From positions 2,473 to 11,444 of the forward strand of contig JAJQAW010000205.1 in assembly GCA_021203585.1 (NCBI GenBank): a DNA stretch of 8,972 nt, in the 5' to 3' direction. The notes below the pieces were generated by a model. The model was not told the DNA's origin and did not search any database. It saw only the letters and a list, made by a program, of their open reading frames with translations. Both the position numbers and the translations under genes were made by a program. Positions 1 through 8,972 of the stretch are shown here, in pieces (the first letter of the stretch is position 1; each line of letters opens with the position of its first letter). The DNA comes from Rikenellaceae bacterium (lineage in GTDB: Bacteria; Bacteroidota; Bacteroidia; Bacteroidales; Rikenellaceae).

Positions 1-352
1 AATTCCCGGGTGAAGTTGCAGGAACCGCCGAACCGCAAAAGAAGTACCATGATAACCGGCAAATTCGGTCCGGCAAGTTGGTTCGTATAAAGCCGCAGAA
101 TAACCATCGAAAAACCGATCCCGGATGATAGTTTCGGTGCGCTGATCGGGCATTCCGGAAGTCGGTCCGCCGGGATTGTATTCTTTTTTCCATTGTTGCG
201 GAATCGAGTGGCCGGAGCAGGAGAGGGATTAATCGGCGCGTACGGCCGGAGTTCGAAGCAACTAGTCGCTTACGGTGCAACGCCGGTTTATCTTTCAAGT
301 TAAGGTGATATTAATTTAAAAGGAGGTATTGTAATATTTTCTGATGAATTCT

Positions 353-382
353 TTTGTATTATTGAAATTTGCACTATTTTTG
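353..382 (+). promoter_or_regulatory. Candidate Bacteroidetes-type promoter for the OmpA-family gene
   Basis: TTTG at 353-356 and TATTTTTG at 375-382 match the Bacteroides -33 (TTTG) and -7 (TAnnTTTG) elements, with 18 bases between them, slightly short of the usual spacing. Transcription would begin near 389, leaving an A/T-rich leader of about 120 nt. The -7 box overlaps the left arm of an inverted repeat (369-414), so a repressor or activator could act here. The assignment rests on consensus matching only. Confidence 0.45.
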
Positions 383-414
383 CGAATGAAGGGGAGTTAT
401 GCAAGATAGTGCAA
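369..414. repeat. 9-bp perfect inverted repeat in the ompA-like leader
   Basis: TTGCACTAT at 369-377 is the exact reverse complement of ATAGTGCAA at 406-414, with 28 bases between the arms. The left arm overlaps the candidate -7 box at 375-382, and the right arm lies just downstream of the expected transcription start. That position fits an operator better than an RNA hairpin, because the left arm would not be transcribed from this promoter. A short direct repeat, TGCAAG, also occurs at 400-405 and within the right arm region at 410-415. Function is unknown. Confidence 0.4.
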
Positions 415-512
415 GGCGATTGGTGTATGACTACATTCTAAAAGTTTGGAACGAAATATGCAATGATCACCGTGCGAATTGATTGGCAAATTAATACAAA
501 TTAGTTAAAGTT

Positions 513-1661
513 ATGAAAAAAGTTTATTATCTTTTATTCGTGCTCTTAACCGTATCGGCTGGTGCTGTGAGTGCACAGGATTACTCGACTTTCCGTAACC
601 CGGATCGAGAATTCAATTACGGGTTTATTACCGTGTCCGGGGGAGCCTTGGTCTACTACGGCGACCTTACTTCACATCGGGAATTCGGCGACCGCATCGC
701 TCCGATTATGGATGTTTCGTTGGGTAAAATGTTTAATCCTTATATCGGTGCCCGTTTACAATGGTCCGGTTGGAATGCTTACGGTGTAGCCGTCGAAGGA
801 GCCCGTTTCCAAGGAGGTTTGCTCCGGGATCACGATAACCTCTACAAAAACGATTTTTTCCTGAACTATACGCACGTCGATTTATTGTGGAACCTGTCTA
901 ACTCCGTAGGGGGACCGAAAGAGAGCCGCTTTTGGGATTTCGTACCCTACATCGGGGTAGGTTGGGTCAACGCCTGTAAAGACGGAGCGCGTCCGAGTAA
1001 TCGGTTCGGTGCCAACGTAGGTATCTTGCAGCAAATGAGACTTTCTCCGGCAGTAGATATTTTGCTGGATGTTCACCTGATGGGAACCCACAAAAATACG
1101 GATGGCATCGTAACGGGTAAACACGATATCGATATGGCTCTTTCCGCCTCTTTGGGGCTTGCTTATAATTTCGGACGGGCACAAAACAGCGTAGTGGTGG
1201 CTCCGATCGATGTATCTGCTTACGAAAACCGGATCAACGCCCTGGAACGCGACCTGGCTGCTTCTCAATCCCGCGCGGATCGTCTGGCTGCCGAGTTGGA
1301 AGCCGAACGGGCAAAAGATAAAGTGGTTAACAATGTCCATGTGGCTTCCGACCTGGCCGTTTGGTTCCAGATCAACAAAGCCAACCTGACCGAAAAAGAG
1401 AAAATCAATCTGGCCTATATCGCCGATGCCATCAAAAAAGGTCCGTCGGATAAAGTATACACCATCTTCGGTTCTGCCGATAAAGAAACCGGTAACCCGA
1501 CCATCAATCGCCGTTTGAGCGAACAACGTGCTCAAGTGGTTTACGACGAGTTGGTTAAAAACGGTGTCAATGCGAACCAGCTGCGCATGAACCCGGTAGG
1601 GGATACCCAAGCCGAATTCGACAAACCGGTACTGAACCGTGTAGCGATTGTTCAACAATAA
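513..1661 (+). CDS. OmpA-family outer-membrane protein (N-terminal barrel, coiled coil, peptidoglycan-binding domain)
   Basis: The 382-residue protein likely anchors the outer membrane to peptidoglycan. A signal peptide is clear (MKK start, hydrophobic run, cleavage probably after VSA near residue 21). Residues about 30-222 are rich in alternating aromatic and polar strands, as in an 8-stranded OmpA-like beta barrel. Residues about 239-270 (NRINALERDLAAS onward) form a heptad-rich coiled coil. Residues about 280-382 are the OmpA C-terminal domain, starting near F285. They include GSADKETGN, with Asp323, and RRLSEQRAQVV, with Arg339; these correspond to the Asp/Arg pair (D241/R256 in E. coli OmpA) that binds diaminopimelate. 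The start is set by the signal peptide; the leader is A-rich with no good Shine-Dalgarno site, usual for Bacteroidetes. It is monocistronic, with its own candidate promoter and terminator. The family call is firm; porin activity is inferred. Confidence 0.93.
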   Translation: MKKVYYLLFVLLTVSAGAVSAQDYSTFRNPDREFNYGFITVSGGALVYYGDLTSHREFGDRIAPIMDVSLGKMFNPYIGARLQWSGWNAYGVAVEGARFQGGLLRDHDNLYKNDFFLNYTHVDLLWNLSNSVGGPKESRFWDFVPYIGVGWVNACKDGARPSNRFGANVGILQQMRLSPAVDILLDVHLMGTHKNTDGIVTGKHDIDMALSASLGLAYNFGRAQNSVVVAPIDVSAYENRINALERDLAASQSRADRLAAELEAERAKDKVVNNVHVASDLAVWFQINKANLTEKEKINLAYIADAIKKGPSDKVYTIFGSADKETGNPTINRRLSEQRAQVVYDELVKNGVNANQLRMNPVGDTQAEFDKPVLNRVAIVQQ

Positions 1662-1680
1662 AGAAATAGAACCTTCCTTG

Positions 1681-1709
1681 AAAAGGCTGTCCATCGACGG
1701 CCTTTTTTT
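1681..1709 (+). terminator. Intrinsic terminator of the OmpA-family gene
   Basis: An 11-bp stem (1681-1691 with 1696-1706, one G-U pair) closes a CATC loop and runs into a T tract. It lies 19 bases after the TAA stop at 1659-1661. This is a textbook rho-independent terminator for the plus-strand gene. Confidence 0.88.
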
Positions 1710-1728
1710 ATGAAACGGAAAATTGAAT

Positions 1729-1754
1729 AACCCCGGACTTTAGAGTCCGAGGTT
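1729..1754. terminator. Second hairpin in the convergent gap, probably terminating the gpmA operon
   Basis: CGGACT (1734-1739) pairs with AGTCCG (1744-1749) around a TTAG loop. The stem extends past one C/A mismatch by AACC (1729-1732) and GGTT (1751-1754). On the plus strand it is followed by TTTT; on the minus strand by TTATTCAATTTT. It lies about 30 bases past the gpmA stop and is well placed to end the leftward operon; it may act in both directions. Confidence 0.6.
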
Positions 1755-1784
1755 TTGGCGGGAAAGTAAATCCGCGGTAGCTAA

Positions 1785-2531
1785 TCAATGTGATTTCCCC
1801 TGGGCCGCTACCGCCCCCATCTTTTGGGCTATTTCATCCGAATCCCCCAGGAAATAATCGTTCACAACCTGTAAATTCTCGTCGAATTCAAACACGTAGG
1901 GAACTCCGGTAGGTAGGTTCAGGCTCACGATTTTCGCATCGGATATCCCTTTGAGGTGTTTCACGATCCCTCTCAGACTATTTCCGTGGGCCGCTACCAG
2001 CACATGATCGCAATGGTGCAAGGTGGGCAAAATCACCGATTCCCAATAGGGTAGAATTCGCTCGACCGTATCCTTTAGCGATTCGGTCAGCGGAAGTTCG
2101 CGTTCGGGTACTTCGGCGTAGCGCAAGTCATACCGGGGATTGCGCGGATTGTTGCGGGTCAATGCCGGAGCCGGAATGTCGTAGCTCCGCCGCCAAACCA
2201 GAACCTGCTCGTCTCCATATTCGGCGGCGGTTTCCGCTTTGTTGAGTCCCTGTAAGGCACCGTAGTGTTTTTCGTTCAACCGCCAGCTCTTTTCGACCGG
2301 TATCCAGTCCAGGTCCATCACATCCAGCACGATATCGAGCGTTTTGATCGCCCGTTTGAGATAGGAAGTATAGGCTTTGGTAAAGGCGAAACCTTCCTGT
2401 TTTAACAACTCTCCGGCGGCGATGGCTTCTTCCACTCCGGTCTCGGTCAGATCGACATCCGTCCAGCCCGTAAAGCGGTTTTCCAGGTTCCACTGACTCT
2501 CGCCGTGGCGCAGTAATACGATTTTTTTCAT
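1785..2531 (-). CDS. gpmA: 2,3-bisphosphoglycerate-dependent phosphoglycerate mutase
   Basis: This cytoplasmic glycolytic enzyme interconverts 3- and 2-phosphoglycerate through a phosphohistidine. The 248-residue length is typical of the dPGM family. Visible motifs are [10 protein letters not shown] with the phospho-acceptor His9, [14 protein letters not shown] (19-32), SYLKRAIKT with Arg60, [13 protein letters not shown] with the catalytic Glu87, and AAHGNSLRG with the second catalytic His182. The ATG at 2531-2529 ([12 protein letters not shown]) matches the family start. A longer in-frame start exists upstream, but it adds a low-quality extension that reads back into the ldhA gene. The stop is TGA. 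It is the last gene of the fbaB-ldhA-gpmA operon, 19 bases after ldhA, and no internal stop is present. Because it lies behind two genes with in-frame TAG codons, its expression could suffer polarity if those codons terminate translation and no internal promoter exists. Confidence 0.97.
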   Translation of the reverse strand: MKKIVLLRHGESQWNLENRFTGWTDVDLTETGVEEAIAAGELLKQEGFAFTKAYTSYLKRAIKTLDIVLDVMDLDWIPVEKSWRLNEKHYGALQGLNKAETAAEYGDEQVLVWRRSYDIPAPALTRNNPRNPRYDLRYAEVPERELPLTESLKDTVERILPYWESVILPTLHHCDHVLVAAHGNSLRGIVKHLKGISDAKIVSLNLPTGVPYVFEFDENLQVVNDYFLGDSDEIAQKMGAVAAQGKSH

Positions 2532-2550
2532 AGCGGTATGGTTTGATGAT

Positions 2551-3555
2551 TTAATTTTGTCCCCATTTGACTTCGTTTTCCAACGGCATCCCGGCTGCAA
2601 AGGCCGCCGCGTTTTGCAGGGTGGTCTGGGCAATATTCCGTAGAGCCTCCACCGTGAAAAATCCCTGATGAGAGGTCACGATTACGTTGTTGAAGGAGAG
2701 CAGCCGAGCCAGTACGTCGTCGTCGATGATGCTGTCCGAGCGGTCTTCGTAGAAATACTCTTCTTCCTCTTCGTAGACATCCAGACCGGCCGAACCCACT
2801 TTTTTGGATTTCAGGCCCTCGATCAGATCGTTCGTATGGATCAGCTGACCGCGGCCGGTATTGATCAGCATGACGTTGTCTTTCATCCGGGCGATGCTCT
2901 GCCGGTCGATCATATACCGGGTTTGCGGGGTGAGCGGTACGTGGAGGCTGATTACGTCCGAACGGGCGTACAGCTCTTCCAGCGGGACATAACGGAAACT
3001 CGCCTCGGCGGCCGCCTGCCGGTTCGGGTATATATCGTAGGCGATCACCTCCATGCCGAATCCCCGGAGGATACGGATCAGGATCAGGGCGATTTTCCCC
3101 GTGCCGATAATGCCGGCCGTTTTACCGTGCATATCGAATCCCATCAATCCGTGCAGCGAGAAATCCCCGTCGCGGGTACGCTAATAAGCCCGGTGGGTTT
3201 TGCGGTTGAGGGCCATCATCAGGGCTACGGCGTGCTCGGCGACCGCGTAGGGCGAATAAGCCGGGACACGTACCACCCGGATGTCGTAACGGGCGGCCGC
3301 CTGCAGATCGACGTTGTTAAACCCGGCCGCCCGCAGGGCGATCAGCCGCACGCCGTTTTGGGCGAGTATGCCGATAGTATCCGCATCGGCCTGATCGTGC
3401 ACGAAAATGCACACCGCATCGGAACCGGCGGCCAGGATGGCATTGCCCGGACTGAGATGGCTTTTGTGGAATTCCAGTTCGAACCCCGGATCCCGGTTGG
3501 CCTCCTCGAAAGAGGCCCGGTCGTACGGCTTGGTGCTGAAAAAGGTGATTTTCAT
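2551..3555 (-). CDS. ldhA: D-lactate dehydrogenase (2-hydroxyacid dehydrogenase), interrupted by one in-frame TAG
   Basis: The product reduces pyruvate to D-lactate with NADH, recycling NAD in fermentation. Read through the TAG it is 334 residues (E. coli LdhA is 329). The start [12 protein letters not shown] matches the family. The catalytic-domain half has [12 protein letters not shown] and [14 protein letters not shown]; the Rossmann fold has GIIGTGKIA (near 149-156). Catalytic Arg235 (NTGRGQLI), Glu264 (DVYEEEEE) and His296 (SHQGFF) align in number with E. coli LdhA. Codon 125 is TAG (3183-3181), in HRAY-TAG-RTRD, where E. coli has Gln. Under the standard code the product would be a dead 124-residue fragment lacking the whole NAD-binding domain, so this is either a recent pseudogene or a gene needing amber readthrough. 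No frameshift or other damage is visible. It starts 1 base after the fbaB stop. The third Gly of the Rossmann motif is Ala156, which is unusual. Confidence 0.9.
3181..3183 (-). other. In-frame amber codon (TAG) in ldhA at codon 125
   Basis: The plus strand reads cta, so the coding strand reads TAT TAG CGT. The frame before (HRAY) and after ([11 protein letters not shown]) is the same and both sides match LdhA, so only the codon is changed. The homologous residue in E. coli LdhA is Gln; CAG to TAG is a single C-to-T transition. Downstream, a TTG at 3147-3145 and an ATG at 3144-3142 could only give an N-terminally truncated product. Confidence 0.93.
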
Positions 3556-3556
3556 A

Positions 3557-4612
3557 TCAGGCAATCGTAATCTGCGGATCGAGGTAGACGTCCTGTATGG
3601 CATTGAGCAGGGTGATCCCGTCCTGCATCGGTTTCTGAAAGGCTTTGCGGCCGCTAATTAGGCCCATGCCGCCGGCCCGTTTGTTGACCACGGCCGTAAT
3701 GACGGCCTCTTTCAGGTCGGTATCCCCGAGGGATTTCCCGCCGGAATTGATCAAACCCACGCGGCCCATATAGCTGTTGGCCACCTGATAGCGACACAGG
3801 TCGATAGGATGGTCCGAGGTGAGTTCCGAGTAAACTTTCGGGCTGGTTTTGGCGAATTGAATCGCGTTGAACCCGCCGTTATTGGTCGGCAGTTTCTGTT
3901 TGACGATATCGGCCTGAATCGTTACACCGAGGTGATTGGCCTAGCCGGTCAAATCGGCCGCTGTATGGTAGTCTACGCCGTCTTTTTTGAAATCGTTGTT
4001 GCGCAGGTAACACCACAGGATGGTCGCCATGCCCAGTTCATGGGCATACTCGAAGGCTTCGGCGATTTCGACGATTTGCCGGCGACTCTCCGCCGAACCG
4101 AAGTAAATGGTCGCCCCTACAGCGGCGGCGCCCATGTTCCACGCTTCCCGGACCATACCGAACAGGATCTGATCGTAACTGTTCGGGTAACTGAGCAGTT
4201 CGTTGTGGTTGATTTTCACTACGAAGGGGATTCGGTGGGCGTACCTCCGGGCTACCGCTCCCAATACGCCGAAGGTGGAGGCCACGGCGTTGCATCCGCC
4301 CTCGAGGGCCAGTTTGACGATATTTTCCGGATCGAAATAGAGCGGATTCGGTGCGAACGAGGCCCCGGCTGTATGCTCGATGCCCTGATCGACCGGAAGG
4401 ATGGATACATAGCCGGTTCCGGCTAACCGTCCGTGTCCCAAAATGCGCTGCAGATTATTGAGCGTGGGGAGATTCCGATCGGAAGGACACCAGAGGCGTT
4501 CGATGGTGTCCGGAGCGGGGATATGGATCATCGATTTATCGATGGTTTTACAGGTATGTTCCAGGTAATAAGCCGCCTGGCTGCCCAATAGTTCGGTGAT
4601 GTCGGTCTGCAT
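3557..4612 (-). CDS. fbaB: Class I fructose-bisphosphate aldolase (FbaB/DhnA type), interrupted by one in-frame TAG
   Basis: This cytoplasmic enzyme cleaves fructose 1,6-bisphosphate to glyceraldehyde 3-phosphate and dihydroxyacetone phosphate by a Schiff-base mechanism. Read through the TAG it is 351 residues, the length of E. coli FbaB (350). Family motifs run the full length: [86 protein letters not shown] (Lys238, the likely Schiff-base lysine), GLINSGGKS and the end [10 protein letters not shown]. The ATG at 4612-4610 ([10 protein letters not shown]) matches the family start; the alternative upstream ATG at 4663 adds 17 residues absent from the family. Codon 224 is TAG (3943-3941), between DLTG and ANHL, where E. 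coli has Gln. Termination there would lose Lys238 and kill the enzyme. It is the first gene of the operon; its TGA stop lies 1 base before the ldhA ATG. Either a recent nonsense mutation or amber readthrough. Confidence 0.92.
3941..3943 (-). other. In-frame amber codon (TAG) in fbaB at codon 224
   Basis: The plus strand reads cta, so the coding strand reads GGC TAG GCC. The upstream residues HTAADLTG and downstream residues [16 protein letters not shown] are in one frame and both belong to the aldolase. E. coli FbaB has Gln at this point, so CAG to TAG by one transition explains it. No further stop occurs before the TGA at 3559-3557. Confidence 0.93.
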
Positions 4613-8069
<3,457 letters not shown>

Positions 8070-8079
8070 AAAACCGACT

Positions 8080-8972
8080 ATGAAATTTAAACTCCTACCA
8101 GCCCTGCTGGTTCTCACTTTTTGCACCGCTCAGGGGCAACCCTCTATCCGGAACTGGGATCGGACCGCTTCCGAAAAAGCGTGGGAAGAGGCCGCCCCGT
8201 GGGTGTATTATTATATGATGTACGGGGCGATTACCCAAGAAGGACTCAGCGCCGATATCGAAGCGATGAAACAGGTCGGGTTGGGCGGCGCCTATATCTT
8301 CTCGATCCGCGGTACAGACCGGATGCCCAAGGATATACCGGATGTCGAAATCGCTCCGGCCCTGTCCGACGCCTGGTGGGAACGGGTGACCTATGCCGTA
8401 CAAAAAGCGGACAGCGTCGATTTCAAACTGGGATTCCATATCTGTGACGGTTTCGCCCTGGCCGGCGGGCCGTGGATCACTCCGGAATTGTCCATGCAGA
8501 AGGTCGTCTGGGCGGATGCCGTGGCGGACGGCGGACAATCCGGACTGCTGGAACTCCCTGTTCCGGGCCATTTTGAAGATTATTACCGGGACATTGCGGT
8601 ATATGCCTATCCGTTAAAAGATGAAACCATCGCCCTGTCTTCCCGAAACCTGAAACCCGTGTTGACCACCAACAGCACCAGCGACGATAACGACCCGTCG
8701 GTGTTGATCGTGCCGGGTAATACCCAAAAATTTACCAGCCGGGAAGACTGCTGGGTACTGTACGATTTCGGCGAGTCGTTTACCTGCCGTTCGGTCGAGA
8801 TCATGCACTCGCCGTTCAGCTATCAGGCTTTCCGCTGGCATCTGAGCGTGAGCGACGACGGCGTCCATTTCCGCTCCGCCGCGAAACTGGAAGCCCCCCG
8901 TTTTGGCTGGCAGAATAACGAAGCCCCCGCAACCTATTCGATTCCGGAAAAGACGGCCCGTTATTTCCGGAT
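8080..8972 (+). CDS. Secreted GH106 alpha-L-rhamnosidase, N-terminal part (runs off the right edge)
   Basis: About 297 residues are visible with no stop. A signal peptide is seen (MKFKLLPALLVLTFCTAQG, cleavage likely after CTA); the Cys lacks a good lipobox, so periplasmic export is more likely than a lipoprotein. GH106 features are PWVYYYMMYGAITQEGLSAD (41-60) followed by IEAMKQVGLGGAYIF, then DAWWERVTYAVQKADS, LGFHICDGFALAGGPWITPE (His120, Asp123) and LSMQKVVW. A beta-rich segment around 210-297 (VLYDFGESFTCRSVEIMHS, VSDDGVHF) looks like an inserted carbohydrate-binding or discoidin-like module. The catalytic Glu of the family lies further downstream, outside the window. The family removes terminal alpha-L-rhamnose from pectin (RG-I or RG-II), arabinogalactan or plant glycosides. 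Being 10 bases after a GH2 gene points to joint breakdown of a rhamnose- and galactose-containing plant glycan; that is inference. Confidence 0.85.
   Translation, partial: MKFKLLPALLVLTFCTAQGQPSIRNWDRTASEKAWEEAAPWVYYYMMYGAITQEGLSADIEAMKQVGLGGAYIFSIRGTDRMPKDIPDVEIAPALSDAWWERVTYAVQKADSVDFKLGFHICDGFALAGGPWITPELSMQKVVWADAVADGGQSGLLELPVPGHFEDYYRDIAVYAYPLKDETIALSSRNLKPVLTTNSTSDDNDPSVLIVPGNTQKFTSREDCWVLYDFGESFTCRSVEIMHSPFSYQAFRWHLSVSDDGVHFRSAAKLEAPRFGWQNNEAPATYSIPEKTARYFR

Larger units (their letters stand above)
1..512. other. Region without a supportable gene, ending in the leader of the OmpA-family gene
   Basis: No convincing gene is seen here. On the minus strand a stop-free reading runs from 228 to the left edge (in-frame stop complement at 229-231). 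Its only ATG is at 153-151, and the protein-like reading continues upstream of that ATG. On the plus strand the same codon phase is open from 91 to 300 (TAA at 301-303) but has no ATG. Third-position GC does not favour either strand clearly, so this may be a decayed gene, the 5' part of a minus-strand gene cut by the window edge, or chance. From about 300 onward the sequence turns AT-rich and holds the likely promoter and leader of the gene at 513. Confidence 0.4.

Noticed and set aside
1..10. The window begins AATTCCCGGG, like an EcoRI/SmaI linker end.
   Set aside because: GAATTC recurs many times in this window, and the minus-strand reading runs smoothly through these bases, so an ordinary window cut is more likely.
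251..260. GTTCGAAGC resembles a tRNA T-loop.
   Set aside because: The flanking bases do not form the T stem, and no acceptor or anticodon arm could be found.
319..409. A strong Shine-Dalgarno-like AAAGGAGGT (319-327) followed by a 21-codon ORF from ATG 344 to TAG 407.
   Set aside because: The spacing from the site to the ATG is too long (16 bases), the ORF overlaps the candidate promoter, and nothing else supports a leader peptide.
2532..2633. Longer in-frame start for gpmA reaching back into ldhA.
   Set aside because: [12 protein letters not shown] is the normal N-terminus of the family; the extension only reads ldhA DNA in another frame.
3809..4426. Long plus-strand open frame opposite fbaB (and similar ones opposite ldhA, GH2 and ompA).
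   Set aside because: These are antisense shadows of conserved coding sequence, with no recognisable domains; the sense strands encode well-known families.

Overview
The window looks like a chromosomal segment from a member of the Bacteroidales. The pointers are an OmpA-type porin with a periplasmic coiled coil, A-rich leaders with little Shine-Dalgarno signal, a promoter of the TTTG / TAnnTTTG type, and a secreted GH2 + GH106 glycosidase pair of the kind found in polysaccharide utilisation loci. The moderate-to-high GC would suit Alistipes or a relative, but that is inference.

Layout. Bases 1-512 hold no gene I can support; they end in an AT-rich leader with a plausible promoter and a 9-bp inverted repeat. 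Bases 513-1661 (+) encode an OmpA-family outer-membrane protein, followed by a strong intrinsic terminator and a second hairpin in the convergent gap. Bases 1785-4612 (-) form a compact glycolysis/fermentation operon read fbaB (class I fructose-bisphosphate aldolase) -> ldhA (D-lactate dehydrogenase) -> gpmA (2,3-bisphosphoglycerate-dependent phosphoglycerate mutase), with gaps of 1 and 19 bases. A 178-bp divergent intergenic region follows. Bases 4791-8069 (+) encode a large secreted LacZ-like GH2 beta-galactosidase, and 10 bases later a secreted GH106 alpha-L-rhamnosidase starts and runs off the right edge.

The most striking observation is that fbaB and ldhA are each full length and well conserved in one continuous reading frame, but each contains one in-frame TAG (fbaB codon 224, ldhA codon 125). 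Both fall exactly where the E. coli homologues, as I remember them, have glutamine (DLTG-Q-ANHL and HRAY-Q-RTRD). None of the five genes whose end lies in the window uses TAG as its stop (TAA three times, TGA twice). Explanations are two recent CAG->TAG nonsense mutations, sequencing error, or amber readthrough/reassignment to Gln (suppressor tRNA or recoding). The other genes, about 2,000 codons, contain no TAG, so a genome-wide high-frequency recoding is not supported by this window alone. Under the standard code both enzymes would be dead, and gpmA downstream could suffer polarity.
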